DNA of 42,787 nucleotides, from the NCBI RefSeq assembly GCF_016861975.1, contig NZ_BOMB01000053.1, positions 1 to 42,787 of the forward strand, given 5' to 3'. Both the position numbers and the translations under genes were made by a program. Source of the stretch: Actinocatenispora rupis. GTDB lineage: Bacteria; Actinomycetota; Actinomycetes; Mycobacteriales; Micromonosporaceae. The notes under the pieces are model-generated. The model made no database searches. It was not told where the DNA came from and worked only from the letters and a program-made list of their open reading frames with translations. Shown piece after piece: positions 30,698 through 39,502 of this stretch (the first letter of the stretch is position 1; every line of letters begins with the position of its first letter).

Positions 30698-31935
30698 GCC
30701 GGGTGTACGTGGCGCGGCTGGCCGGCCTCGCCGTGTACGACCCGAACGGCGACCAGGTCGGCCGGGTGCGCGACGCGGTGACCCGGATGCGTCCGGGTAC
30801 GACACCGCCCCGGGTGGTCGGCCTGCTCGTCGAGATCGGCGTACGCCGGCGCATCTTCATCCCGATCGGCCGGGTCACCTCGATCGACCCGGACGCGGTG
30901 CTGCTGTCCACCGGCACGCTGAACCTGAAGCGGTTCGAGAAGAAACCGGGCGAGGTACTCGTCCTGGAGGAGCTGCTGGACCGGCGGGTCACGGTGACCG
31001 AGCCGGGCGCCGACCCGCGGCCGGCGACCGTGGTCGACGTGGGCATGGAGCAGGAACGTACCGGGGAGTGGTCGTTGCGGCGCGTCGCCGTACGGGAGGC
31101 GGCGAACCGGCTGGGCCGGCGCGGGCACCTGCGCCAGGTCGACTGGGACCAGGTGTCGGGCCTGGCGACCGCCGCGGGCGAGCAGGGCACCGACAGCCTG
31201 CTGGCGCTGCTGGAGACGATGCGCGCCGCCGACCTGGCGAACACCCTGCAGGAACTCTCCGGCCGGCGCCGGCTGGAGGTCGCCGGCGCGCTCGACGACG
31301 AGCGGCTCGCCGACGTACTGGAGGAGTTGCCGGAGGACGACCAGGTCGAGATCCTCGGCTCGCTCGACCTGGAACGCGCCGCGGACGTACTGGAGGCGAT
31401 GGACCCGGACGACGCCGCCGACGTCCTCGCCGAGCTGCCCGAGCCGGAGAAGGAGCGGCTGCTGGCCCGGATGGAGCCGGAGGAGGCCGCGCCGGTCCGC
31501 CGCCTGATGGACTACGAGCCGGGCACCGCGGGCAGCATCATGACCTCGGACCCGGTGATCCTGCTGCCCGACGTGACGATCGCCGAGGCGCTCGCCGCGA
31601 TCCGCGAACCCAAACTCTCCCCGGTACTCGCGGCCCAGGTGTTCGTCAGCCGCGCGCCGGCGGCGACCCCGACCGGGCGGTTCCTGGGCATGGTGCACTT
31701 CCAGCGGCTGCTCCGGGAGCCGCCGTCGGACCTGGTCGGCGGGATCGTCGTGGGCGACCTCGATCCGGTACCGCCGCAGATGCCGATCGCCGACGTGACC
31801 CGCCGGATGGCGACGTACGACCTGGTCGCGATGCCGGTGGTGGACGAGATGAACCGGCTCGTCGGGGTCGTCACGGTCGACGACGTACTGGACCACCTGC
31901 TGCCGGCCGACTGGCGGGACCGGGACCATGCCTGA
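30694..31935 (+). CDS. MgtE N-terminal and CBS domain protein without channel (Rv1232c-like)
   Basis: This 413-residue protein starts with a PRC-barrel-like segment (V-A-R-L-A-G-L-A-V-Y-D-P-N-G-D-Q-V-G-R-V). It then has the MgtE_N superhelical domain (L-A-N-T-L-Q-E-L, V-L-E-E-L-P-E-D-D-Q-V-E-I-L, A-A-D-V-L-A-E-L-P) at about residues 165-280, and a CBS pair (about 285-405) ending G-V-V-T-V-D-D-V-L-D-H-L-L. The membrane channel of true MgtE is absent, so it is probably a cytosolic Mg2+ or nucleotide sensor. Its stop overlaps the DUF1003 start by 8 bp, as in the mycobacterial Rv1232c-Rv1231c pair. Confidence 0.85.
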   Translation: MSRVYVARLAGLAVYDPNGDQVGRVRDAVTRMRPGTTPPRVVGLLVEIGVRRRIFIPIGRVTSIDPDAVLLSTGTLNLKRFEKKPGEVLVLEELLDRRVTVTEPGADPRPATVVDVGMEQERTGEWSLRRVAVREAANRLGRRGHLRQVDWDQVSGLATAAGEQGTDSLLALLETMRAADLANTLQELSGRRRLEVAGALDDERLADVLEELPEDDQVEILGSLDLERAADVLEAMDPDDAADVLAELPEPEKERLLARMEPEEAAPVRRLMDYEPGTAGSIMTSDPVILLPDVTIAEALAAIREPKLSPVLAAQVFVSRAPAATPTGRFLGMVHFQRLLREPPSDLVGGIVVGDLDPVPPQMPIADVTRRMATYDLVAMPVVDEMNRLVGVVTVDDVLDHLLPADWRDRDHA

Positions 31936-32602
31936 CCGCGACCGGCGGGGTGAGGCGGCACCGGCGCGCGACGGCCGGAGGTCGGAGCACACCATGCGAC
32001 AGGAACGCAGGCCGGAGAGTACGGAGCCGGCGGCGACGCGCCGGGAACGGCTGCGCAGCGAGCGGGCCGAGCGGCGGGCACCCCGGACGAGGCTGGAGCA
32101 GCCGCGCGTACCGGGACGGATCCGGCTGCCGCGGTGGGACGCGGACACGTTCGGCAGGTTCGCGGAGGCGGCGGCGCGGTTCATGGGCACCGCACAGTTC
32201 ATCGTGGTGATGACGGTCATCGTCGTCGTGTGGGTCGCGATCAACCTGATCGGGTTGTGGGGACTGCGCTGGGATCCGTACCCGTTCATCCTGCTCAACC
32301 TGTTCTTCTCGACCCAGGCGTCGTACGCGGCGCCGCTGATCCTGCTGGCGCAGAACCGGCAGGCCGACCGCGACCGGTTGACGATGGACGAGGACCGGCG
32401 GCGCGCCGCGGCGCAGAAGGCCGACACCGACTACCTGGCGCGGGAGATCGCCGCGCTGCGTATCGCCCTCGGCGAGGTCGCCACCCGCGACTTCGTCCGG
32501 TCCGAACTGTCCCGGCTGATCGAGGAGATGGACCGCCGCGACGGCCACCATCCGGTACGCGCCAGCGAGCCGGCGACCGGCCGTACCGCCGACCCGCGTT
32601 GA
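31928..32602 (+). CDS. DUF1003 membrane protein (Rv1231c-like)
   Basis: This 224-residue protein has a charged, Arg-rich N-terminal part of about 80 residues. The DUF1003 core follows with a first helix (Q-F-I-V-V-M-T-V-I-V-V-V-W-V-A-I-N), the signature D-P-Y-P-F-I-L-L-N-L-F-F-S-T-Q-A-S-Y-A-A-P-L-I-L in the second, and a cytoplasmic coiled-coil tail with Q-N-R-Q-A-D-R-D-R. The function is unknown. It overlaps the end of the MgtE_N gene, so the two are translated together and probably act together. Confidence 0.9.
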   Translation: MPDRDRRGEAAPARDGRRSEHTMRQERRPESTEPAATRRERLRSERAERRAPRTRLEQPRVPGRIRLPRWDADTFGRFAEAAARFMGTAQFIVVMTVIVVVWVAINLIGLWGLRWDPYPFILLNLFFSTQASYAAPLILLAQNRQADRDRLTMDEDRRRAAAQKADTDYLAREIAALRIALGEVATRDFVRSELSRLIEEMDRRDGHHPVRASEPATGRTADPR

Positions 32603-32772
32603 GCGTCGCCTGACCGCTCGTACCCGGGCCGGCGCGCTCCGCAATCGCCGCCGTGACAAGGCTTACCGGCTACCGGTGTCGTCGCCCACATCGCGCCCGA
32701 AGCACTGAACGAACGCGCGGCCAGGCGCCATGTTGGAGAGGCCAATCCCCTCTACGGCACGGAAGGACGACG

Positions 32773-33969
32773 GTGCAGTCCGACGAGACCCGGCCCCTCC
32801 CCGACGGGCCCGAGGATCGCCAGCCGCGGCGTCGCATCGAGCTCAACTGGGTGCAGGTGATCGCCGCCGTCGCCGCCGCGGTCTCCGCCGCGGTCGCCGC
32901 GTCCGCGCTCGGCGTGGCCGGCACGATCGTCGGTACCGCCGTCGTCAGCATCGTCGCCACCGTCGGCAACGCGCTCTACACCGCCTCGCTCCGGCGTACC
33001 CGGGAGACGCTGAAAGGCGCGCAGATCAAGGTACTGCGGCGTGCCGGTGCGACCCGGCCGGCGGCCGGCGACGCGTACGAGGCGCTCGGCAGCGTCCGCG
33101 CCGCGCTCGCCGAACCGACCGGCCCGACCACCGGCGTCGCGACGGTGCGGATTCCCACCCAACCGGACCGTTCCGCCCCCGCCACCGGTACCGCCCGGGT
33201 GTCCGCCGCCGGCCGCGCCGCCGACCCCGACCGCACCGCGGTACACGGCGCCGACCGCACGGTCGTGCACGGCTCCGGCTCCGGTTCCGATCGCACCGTC
33301 GCGCACGATGCCGACCCCGACCGCACCGCCGTGCGCGGCTCCGACTCCGACCGCACGGTCATGCACGGCGCCGACTCCGACCGGACCGCGGTACACCGTG
33401 GCGACCCCGACCGGACCGTCCGGCACGGCGCCGACTCCGACCGGACCGTGGTGCACGGCGACCGGACCGTCCGATACGGCGGCGACTCGGAGCGGACGGT
33501 GGTGCGCGGCGGCGGGCCGGTACGTGGGGCCGCGCCGGGCACCGTGTACGGCGGGCCGACGCGCCGCCGGGTGCCGCGCCGGGCGCTGGTGCTCGTGGGG
33601 AGCACGGTGCTGGTGTTCGTGCTGGCGTTCGGTGTCCTGACCGGCATCGAGGCGCTGATGGGCACGTCGTTCTCGTCGCTGTGGGGCCACGGCGACTCGG
33701 GCAGTACGGCGGGGGCGTTGTTCGACAACCATGGCGGCGGCCGGAGCAGTACGGACACCACGGTGCCGACGCCCGACCGGTCCGCGCCGGACACCGGTTC
33801 GCCCACGCCGACCGGTTCACCCGACCCGACCGGTACGCCGGGCCACGGGTCGAGCCCGGCGCCGAGCCACGCCGGCAGCCCATCGCCGACGCACAGTACG
33901 TCGCCGACGCCGAGCGAGCCGCCGGCCAGCGAGGAGCCGGCGAGCCCGCAGCCGTCCGCCAGCGAGTAG
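32773..33969 (+). CDS. Membrane protein with D-R-T-V repeats and Ser/Thr/Pro-rich exterior
   Basis: This 398-residue protein has an N-terminal hydrophobic helix or hairpin (V-I-A-A-V-A-A-A-V-S-A-A-V then G-T-I-V-G-T-A-V-V-S-I-V, about residues 28-62). Residues about 155-245 hold around ten copies of a repeat D-R-T-V-x-H-G-A-D-S. A second membrane helix lies at about 275-297 (A-L-V-L-V-G-S-T-V-L-V-F-V-L-A-F-G-V-L-T-G), followed by a Ser/Thr/Pro/Gly-rich tail of about 90 residues. Repeat position suggests a cytoplasmic loop rich in Thr. I do not recognise the family. The GTG has a GGAAGGA site. Phosphorylation of the repeats is only an inference. Confidence 0.75.
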   Translation: MQSDETRPLPDGPEDRQPRRRIELNWVQVIAAVAAAVSAAVAASALGVAGTIVGTAVVSIVATVGNALYTASLRRTRETLKGAQIKVLRRAGATRPAAGDAYEALGSVRAALAEPTGPTTGVATVRIPTQPDRSAPATGTARVSAAGRAADPDRTAVHGADRTVVHGSGSGSDRTVAHDADPDRTAVRGSDSDRTVMHGADSDRTAVHRGDPDRTVRHGADSDRTVVHGDRTVRYGGDSERTVVRGGGPVRGAAPGTVYGGPTRRRVPRRALVLVGSTVLVFVLAFGVLTGIEALMGTSFSSLWGHGDSGSTAGALFDNHGGGRSSTDTTVPTPDRSAPDTGSPTPTGSPDPTGTPGHGSSPAPSHAGSPSPTHSTSPTPSEPPASEEPASPQPSASE

Positions 33970-34046
33970 CGCCGGCGCGCGCGGGCCGAACCGGGCGCGC
34001 CGGGTCGCCAGCCCGCAAACGCCCGGGAGCCTGCGCGGAGCGGCGC

Positions 34047-34577
34047 TCAGAGCGGGGCGAGCGGGAGGCGGAGGCCCATCAGGGTCGCGTCGGGCAGTTC
34101 GGCCAGCGGTTGCCAGCCGCGCCGCAGGTACAGCCGGCGGGCCGGGGTGTCGTGCTGCCAGGTGGACAGCAGGGCGACCGGGTGCGGCAGGTCGGTGAGC
34201 AGCGCGTCGTGCAGGGCGGTACCGATGCCGCGGCCCTGTTCCGGCGGCAGTACGGCCAGTTCGACGACCTCGAAGTGGCCGCCGAGCCAGGAGTCGACGA
34301 CGTCGGCGGGTGCGAGGCCGGCGACCCGGTCGGTCCAGTACTGGCCGCGGGCGCCCTGGTAGCCGTACCCGAAGCCGAGGAGCGCGTCGTCCTCGACGGC
34401 GGCCACGCACCGGAAGTCGGTGCGGCCGGCGTGGCTCGGGAGGGAGCGTTCGCGGAACGTCTCGGCGGTCCCGTCGTCCTCGCCGTACGGCTCGAAGGCC
34501 GCGTGGTAGACCGCTGTCAGCTGTGCCGCGCGGTCGAGCGCGGCACCGCTCTCCCACTGCACGATCCGGTACGTCAC
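34047..34577 (-). CDS. GNAT family N-acetyltransferase
   Basis: This 176-residue protein has the GNAT acetyl-CoA fold, with E-L-A-V-L-P-P-E-Q-G-R-G-I-G-T-A-L-H as motif A and L-S-T-W-Q-H-D-T-P-A-R-R-L-Y-L-R-R-G-W as the C-terminal motif B. The substrate is unknown. I chose the GTG at 34577 (V-T-Y-R-I-V-Q-W), which has a GAGGGGTG ribosome site. A longer start adds 17 Gly/Pro residues. It lies downstream of the serine hydrolase but is separated by a strong terminator. Confidence 0.88.
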   Translation of the reverse strand: MTYRIVQWESGAALDRAAQLTAVYHAAFEPYGEDDGTAETFRERSLPSHAGRTDFRCVAAVEDDALLGFGYGYQGARGQYWTDRVAGLAPADVVDSWLGGHFEVVELAVLPPEQGRGIGTALHDALLTDLPHPVALLSTWQHDTPARRLYLRRGWQPLAELPDATLMGLRLPLAPL

Positions 34578-34613
34578 CGGCCCACACCCCTCGACAGGTC
34601 CGGACGTGTCGAC

Positions 34614-34650
34614 GGCCGCGTGCCCCAAGGGGTGGGTAGGGCACGCGGCC
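34614..34650 (-). terminator. Hairpin terminator after the serine hydrolase gene
   Basis: A 12-bp perfect stem (34614-34625 with 34639-34650, loop 13 nt) starts 20 bases past the hydrolase stop. It should end that minus-strand transcript before the GNAT gene. Confidence 0.75.
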
Positions 34651-34669
34651 GGATGACCGTCATCCTGAC

Positions 34670-36445
34670 TCAGCCGTCGGCCCGCGTCCAGCCAATGGCC
34701 GAAATCCGTGCCTCGTCGCCGTCACGGGTCGAGTCGAACACGACGCCACGATCGTCGCGTACCCGGACGGTGTCGACGTAAACCCCGCGGCCCTGCGAGT
34801 TCACGTCGGTCCGGTACGTCCAGCGGACCGCCCGGGTACCGGCCGGGAGGGCGGCGCGTCCGGCAAGCCACCGGCGCCCGCCGTACCCGGTGACGGTGCC
34901 GTCGGTGGTCCAGTCGTACCCGCCGCCGGAGAGGCGGAACGGCAGCGACGTGAACAGGTCCCCGTCGGCGGAGACGGACAGCGCGACGGTGTCGGCGCGC
35001 GGTTCCGTGTCGTACCAGAGGGCGAAGTCGAGGGTGGCGGTGCGGGTGGGCGCGGCCAGCGGTGCGGTGAGGGTGCTGGTCGCGTGGTCGGTGCGGGTGT
35101 ACCAGGCGGACCGGCTGATCGGGCGGACCGGTACGGCCAGGCCGAGGTCGTCGGCGACGGCGCGGCGGGCGATGTTGTTGCTGCCCCAGTCGCGGCTCGG
35201 GTGCACCCGGTTGGTCAGCAGCACCACGAACGACCCGGCCAGCGGGTCGACGACGATGCTGGTGCCGGTGTACCCGGTGTGGCCGAACGTGACCGGCGAC
35301 GCCAGCGCGCCCATGTACCAGTTGAGGCCGAGTTCCCAACCGAGTCCGTGCGGGTCGTCGGGGAACAGCGCGCTGGTGTGGTCGTGCAGCATCAGCCGTA
35401 CGGTGTCCTCGGCGAGGATGCGCGCCTTCCCGTACCGGCCGCCGTTCAGGTACGTCTGGGCGAAGACGGCGATGTCGCGGGCGGTGGAGAAGACGCCGGC
35501 GTGTCCGGCGACCCCGCCGAGCGCCCACGCGTTCTCGTCGTGCACCTCGCCCCAGACGAGCCCCCGCCCGGCCCACGGCTCGTACTCCTGCGCCGCGATC
35601 CGCGGTTTCAGGCTGGCCGGCGGCGTGTACATGGTGTCGGTGAGGCCGAGCGGCGCGGTGACGTGCTCGCGGACGTACGCGTCGAGGCGCTGGCCGCTGA
35701 CCGCCTCGACGAGCAGCCCGAGGGTCAGGAAGTTGAGATCCGAGTACACGTAGGCGGTGTCGGGCGGGGCGGAGGGCGTGGTCGCGAGGATCGCCGCGAC
35801 CCGCTCGGCGTACGTGGTGTAGCCGGCCCACAGCGACGGCACCGGGTCCGGGATCAGGCCGCTGGTGTGCGTGAGCAGGTGCCGCACGGTGATGTCGGAC
35901 TTGCCGTTCGCCGCGAAGTCCGGCAGGTAGCGGACGACCGGCGCGGTCAGCTCGACCCGGCCCCGTTCGATGAACTGCGCGACGGACGTCGCCGTGAACA
36001 GCTTCGACATCGACGCCAGGTCCCACATCGTGTCGGTACGCGCCGGGATCCGTTGCGCCGCAGGCAGTTCCACCACCGAGTCGCCGGACAGCGCGTACCG
36101 CACCGCGTCCCCGACCGCGGCGTACTCGACGACCACGCCGTCCTTCGCGGCGATCACCGTGGCCCCCGCGTACATCGGGTGCTGGGGGTTCTCGGCGGTC
36201 GTCGCCAGGTACCGCGCGGTGTCCGGCACCATCGCCGACACCACCTCGGTACGCAGGCCGACCTGTGCGGCGGACCCGGGCCGGAGCGTACGACCGGGGG
36301 TGAAGCGCAGGTCGCCGGGGCCGACGGTGGGTGCGCCGCCGCGCGGTGCGGCCTGCGCCGCGCCGGTGAGCCCGGGGCCGACCGCGGCGACCGCGGCGCC
36401 CGCCGTGGCACCGAGCAGCAGGGATCGTCGGGAGATCTCGGACAT
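34670..36445 (-). CDS. Tat-exported serine hydrolase (beta-lactamase/DD-peptidase fold)
   Basis: This 591-residue secreted protein begins with a twin-Arg signal S-R-R-S-L-L-L-G followed by an Ala/Gly-rich helix and A-Q-A-A-P. The class C beta-lactamase-type domain (about residues 60-440) has S-M-S-K as the SxxK nucleophile near 145, Y-S-D near 234, and H-T-G near 387. Residues about 460-591 form a second beta-sandwich (F-A-L-W-Y-D-T-E-P, S-V-S-A-D-G-D) like the C-terminal domain of some immune-inhibitor-A type peptidases. It acts as an esterase or D-aminopeptidase, not necessarily on antibiotics. ATG 36445 has a GGAGG site; longer starts add a non-signal-like extension. Confidence 0.9.
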   Translation of the reverse strand: MSEISRRSLLLGATAGAAVAAVGPGLTGAAQAAPRGGAPTVGPGDLRFTPGRTLRPGSAAQVGLRTEVVSAMVPDTARYLATTAENPQHPMYAGATVIAAKDGVVVEYAAVGDAVRYALSGDSVVELPAAQRIPARTDTMWDLASMSKLFTATSVAQFIERGRVELTAPVVRYLPDFAANGKSDITVRHLLTHTSGLIPDPVPSLWAGYTTYAERVAAILATTPSAPPDTAYVYSDLNFLTLGLLVEAVSGQRLDAYVREHVTAPLGLTDTMYTPPASLKPRIAAQEYEPWAGRGLVWGEVHDENAWALGGVAGHAGVFSTARDIAVFAQTYLNGGRYGKARILAEDTVRLMLHDHTSALFPDDPHGLGWELGLNWYMGALASPVTFGHTGYTGTSIVVDPLAGSFVVLLTNRVHPSRDWGSNNIARRAVADDLGLAVPVRPISRSAWYTRTDHATSTLTAPLAAPTRTATLDFALWYDTEPRADTVALSVSADGDLFTSLPFRLSGGGYDWTTDGTVTGYGGRRWLAGRAALPAGTRAVRWTYRTDVNSQGRGVYVDTVRVRDDRGVVFDSTRDGDEARISAIGWTRADG

Positions 36446-36629
36446 CGTCGCCTCCGTCCTGACGTGACGAAGGAATCCTGCACCAACCATCCAGTACAGG
36501 AAAGCCCTTGACATCAATCGGCGACCGGTACGTGCCCGCACGCCCGGTTCTGCCGCCGGTCGTCCGGGCCGTGACGGCGGGCGACGCGGGTCACGGTGGG
36601 CGGCGGCGGGCGCTACGCCAGCGGGCTCG

Positions 36630-36635
36630 TAGCAT
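36630..36635 (+). promoter_or_regulatory. Leaderless -10 box TAGCAT of the mrp gene
   Basis: TAGCAT ends 7 nt before the ATG at 36643. The in-frame ATG at 36634 falls inside this box, so 36643 is the start. Confidence 0.65.
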
Positions 36636-36642
36636 GGGTGTC

Positions 36643-37785
36643 ATGTCCGCCCCTGCGATTGCCGAGCTCGAACCGCAGATCCGCGCCGCGCTGGCGCGCG
36701 TACAGGATCCGGAGATCCGCCGGCCCATCACCGACCTCGACATGGTCAAGTCGGTCGACATCACGCCGGACGGCGCGGTCACGGTCGGCCTGCTGCTCAC
36801 CGTCGCCGGCTGTCCGCTGCGGGACAAACTCCAGTCCGACATCGCCGAGGCCGTCGGCGCGGTCGCCGGGGTCAGCTCGGTGCACGTCGACTTCGGCGTG
36901 ATGTCCGAGGAGCAGCGCCGCGACCTGCAGAGCAAGCTGCGCGGCGGGTCCGGCGGCGAGCCGGTCATCCCGTTCGCCCAGCCCGGCTCCCGCACCCGGG
37001 TGTACGCGGTGGCCTCCGGCAAGGGTGGCGTCGGCAAGTCCAGCGTCACGGTCAACCTGGCCGCGGCGCTCGCCGACCGGGGCCTGTCCGTCGGCGTGGT
37101 CGACGCCGACATCTACGGCCACTCCGTACCGCGGATGCTCGGGGTGACCGACCGGCCCACCCGGGTCGAGGACATGATCATGCCGCCGCAGGCGCACGGC
37201 CTGAAGGTCATCTCCATCGGCATGTTCACCTCCGGCAACGCCGCCGTCGTGTGGCGCGGCCCGATGCTGCACCGGGCGCTCACCCAGTTCCTCGCCGACG
37301 TGTACTGGGGCGACCTCGACGTACTGCTGCTCGACCTGCCGCCCGGCACCGGCGACATGGCGATCTCCATCGCCCAGCTGCTGCCCACCGCCGAGATCCT
37401 CGTCGTGACCACGCCGCAGCTGGCCGCGGCCGAGGTCGCCGAGCGGGCCGGCGCGATCTCGCTGCAGACGCACCAGCGGCTGGTCGGCGTCGTGGAGAAC
37501 ATGTCCTGGCTGGAGCTGCCGACCGGCGAGCGGATGGAGGTCTTCGGCGCGGGCGGCGGTGCCCGGGTCGCGGAGCGGCTGTCCACCACGATCGGCGCGA
37601 ACGTCCCGCTGCTCGGCCAGATCCCCCTCGACACCCGGGTACGTGAGGCCGGTGACGCCGGTTCGCCCGTCGTACTGTCCGACCCCGGTTCGCCGGCCGC
37701 CGCGGCGCTGTCCGCGGTCGCCGACAAGCTCGCCGTACGGCGGGAGAGTCTCGCCGGGCGTTCGCTCGGCCTGTCCCCCGCCTGA
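36643..37785 (+). CDS. mrp: Mrp/NBP35 family P-loop ATPase, Fe-S carrier
   Basis: This 380-residue protein has an N-terminal MIP18/DUF59 domain ([16 protein letters not shown], about residues 15-85). The deviant Walker A G-K-G-G-V-G-K-S at 126-133 and [12 protein letters not shown] follow, with [11 protein letters not shown] as switch/Walker B. It is a carrier/assembly factor for Fe-S clusters. The usual C-x-x-C after E-N-M-S is replaced by a Leu/Thr-Gly sequence, so cluster bridging must differ, as in mycobacterial Mrp (from memory). The start is set by a leaderless box. In mycobacteria mrp (Rv1229c) lies near tatB, htrA and sigE. Confidence 0.93.
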   Translation: MSAPAIAELEPQIRAALARVQDPEIRRPITDLDMVKSVDITPDGAVTVGLLLTVAGCPLRDKLQSDIAEAVGAVAGVSSVHVDFGVMSEEQRRDLQSKLRGGSGGEPVIPFAQPGSRTRVYAVASGKGGVGKSSVTVNLAAALADRGLSVGVVDADIYGHSVPRMLGVTDRPTRVEDMIMPPQAHGLKVISIGMFTSGNAAVVWRGPMLHRALTQFLADVYWGDLDVLLLDLPPGTGDMAISIAQLLPTAEILVVTTPQLAAAEVAERAGAISLQTHQRLVGVVENMSWLELPTGERMEVFGAGGGARVAERLSTTIGANVPLLGQIPLDTRVREAGDAGSPVVLSDPGSPAAAALSAVADKLAVRRESLAGRSLGLSPA

Positions 37786-37800
37786 GCCACCGCACCACCC

Positions 37801-37830
37801 GGTCCGGCCGCCGCTCCCGACGGCCGGACC
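37801..37830 (+). terminator. Hairpin terminator after mrp
   Basis: A 10-bp perfect stem (37801-37810 with 37821-37830) encloses a 10-nt loop and is followed by GTTTCGT. It lies 15 bases after the mrp stop. Confidence 0.75.
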
Positions 37831-37893
37831 GTTTCGTCCGGTACGCGGGAAATGAGCGTCGACCGTGTGCCGGACAGGTGACCAACGCCGGTA

Positions 37894-37918
37894 GGAACTG
37901 TCCCACCCCCGTCGTACG
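37894..37918 (+). promoter_or_regulatory. Possible ECF-type promoter upstream of the sigma factor
   Basis: GGAACT at 37894-37899 followed by CGTACG at 37913-37918 resembles a GGAAC -35 plus CGT -10 ECF promoter. The spacer (13 nt) is shorter than usual, so this is weak evidence for autoregulation. Confidence 0.25.
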
Positions 37919-37949
37919 CTCGGGTTCCGATTCCATGGGGGTGTGGACC

Positions 37950-38906
37950 GTGACGACAGACGTCGTTGTGGCGGAGCGGCTGGAGCCGCACCGGACCGAG
38001 TTGACCGGATACTGCTACCGCATGTTGGGCTCCGCGTTCGAGGCGGAGGACGCGGTGCAGGAGACGCTGGTGCGGGCCTGGAAGGGCTTCGACGCGTTCG
38101 AGGGCCGCGCCTCCGTGCGCACCTGGCTCTACCGCATCGCGACGAACGTGTGCCTCGACATGGCGAAGGGCGCGCAGCGCCGGGCCCGGCCGATGGACCT
38201 GTCGTCCGGCTGGTCGGCGTCGTCGCCGCTGCCCGACAACCTGCCCGACACCGCCTGGATCGGTCCCGCGCCGGACGGCCGGGTGCTGCCCGAGTCCGGC
38301 GACCCGGCCGAGCTGGCCGCACACCGCGATTCGGTACGGCTGGCGTTCGTCGCGGCGCTCCAGCACCTGGCGCCCCGGCAGCGCGCCGTGCTGATCCTGC
38401 GCGAGGTGCTGGCCTGGTCCGCGGCCGAGGTCGCCGAGCTGCTCGACACGTCCGTCGCCAGCGTCAACAGCGCGCTGCAGCGGGCCCGCGCCACCCTCGC
38501 CGCCAAGCACGACTCCGCCTCCGTCGAGCCGCTCACCGACCAGCAGCGCGACCTCCTCACGCGGTACGTGGCGGCCTTCGAGAGCTACGACCTGGCCGCG
38601 CTGACCGCGCTGCTCCGTGAGGACGCGACGCTGTCCATGCCGCCGATCCCGCTGTGGCTGCGCGGGCCGGACGAGATCACCGCCTGGATGCTCGGCACCG
38701 GCTGCGGCTGCCGCGGCTCCCGGCTGGTTCCCGTACAGGCCAACGGAATGGCCGCGTTCGGTCAGTACCGGCCGGATCCGGCGGGCGGGCACGCGCCGTG
38801 GGCGCTGCAGGTCATCGAGATCGCCGGCGACCGCATCGTCGGGCTGAACAGCTTCCTCGACACCGACCGGCTGTTCCCGCTGTTCGGCCTGCCGGACCAC
38901 CTCTGA
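37950..38906 (+). CDS. ECF sigma-70 factor with SnoaL-like C-terminal domain (SigG/TIGR02960 type)
   Basis: This 318-residue sigma factor has region 2 ([34 protein letters not shown]) and region 4 ([14 protein letters not shown] then [23 protein letters not shown]). The extra C-terminal domain from about residue 195 ([10 protein letters not shown]-x-x-G-P-D-E-I) is of the SnoaL/NTF2 fold, the mark of the SigG group, and takes the place of a separate anti-sigma factor. I chose GTG 37950 behind a GGGGGTG run; ATG 37935 is possible. DoxX follows and may be its target. Confidence 0.88.
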   Translation: MTTDVVVAERLEPHRTELTGYCYRMLGSAFEAEDAVQETLVRAWKGFDAFEGRASVRTWLYRIATNVCLDMAKGAQRRARPMDLSSGWSASSPLPDNLPDTAWIGPAPDGRVLPESGDPAELAAHRDSVRLAFVAALQHLAPRQRAVLILREVLAWSAAEVAELLDTSVASVNSALQRARATLAAKHDSASVEPLTDQQRDLLTRYVAAFESYDLAALTALLREDATLSMPPIPLWLRGPDEITAWMLGTGCGCRGSRLVPVQANGMAAFGQYRPDPAGGHAPWALQVIEIAGDRIVGLNSFLDTDRLFPLFGLPDHL

Positions 38907-38998
38907 TCCGCCGCCCACCGCCCACGGCCGATGAGTACGAGGGCGGGGGGTCGTCTGTTCCGGTGACCCCGTCATCGCGTACGGAAGGATCCCCCGCC

Positions 38999-39427
38999 AT
39001 GTCCGACACCAGGACCACCGCAGCCTCCAGCGCGACGCCCACCCGGCGCCGCGCGTACACCGTCGTGCTGTGGACGGTGCAGATCCTGCTCGCCGCGTTC
39101 TTCGCGTTCGCGTCGGCGGCGCCGAAACTCGTCGGCGAGCGGACCGCGGTGGAGACGTTCGCCCAGATCGGCGCCGGCCAGTGGTTCCGGTACGTCGTGG
39201 GCGTGCTGGAGCTCGCCGGCGCCATCGGCCTGCTGGTACCGCGGCTCACCGGGCTGGCGGCCATCGGGCTGATGCTGCTGACGATCGGCGCGGCCGCCAC
39301 CCAGACGTTCGTCCTCGCCGGGCCCGCCTCGGCGATCTTCCCCCTGGTACTCGCGGTCGTGTTCGCGCTGCTCGCGTGGGCCCGCCGGGACACCACCGCG
39401 GCACTGTTCCGCCGTACGCACCGCTGA
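38999..39427 (+). CDS. DoxX family membrane protein
   Basis: This 142-residue protein has four membrane helices with the DoxX features F-A-F-A-S-A-A-P-K-L-V-G and G-Q-W-F-R-Y-V-V-G-V-L-E-L-A-G-A-I-G-L-L. DoxX proteins link redox state to detoxification or quinone pools. The ATG has a GGAAGGA site. It lies 92 bp behind the SigG-type sigma gene, and sigma/DoxX pairs are common in actinomycetes, so co-regulation is likely. Confidence 0.85.
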   Translation: MSDTRTTAASSATPTRRRAYTVVLWTVQILLAAFFAFASAAPKLVGERTAVETFAQIGAGQWFRYVVGVLELAGAIGLLVPRLTGLAAIGLMLLTIGAAATQTFVLAGPASAIFPLVLAVVFALLAWARRDTTAALFRRTHR

Positions 39428-39451
39428 GCCGGGTACCAGGAACCGGGCCTC

Positions 39452-39478
39452 GCGCCGCGCCGGACCACCGCGCGGCGC
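39452..39478. terminator. Convergent terminator between doxX and tatB
   Basis: A 9-bp perfect stem (39452-39460 with 39470-39478, 9-nt loop), with further pairing outside, lies in the 75-bp gap between the convergent DoxX and TatB genes. Confidence 0.55.
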
Positions 39479-39502
39479 CGGGCCGTCGGTGGAATGCGGC
39501 CG

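Noticed and set aside
36508-36534. TTGACA-like -35 upstream of mrp
   Set aside because: A matching -10 at 16-18 nt is not present, and the leaderless TAGCAT box at 36630 explains the start better.
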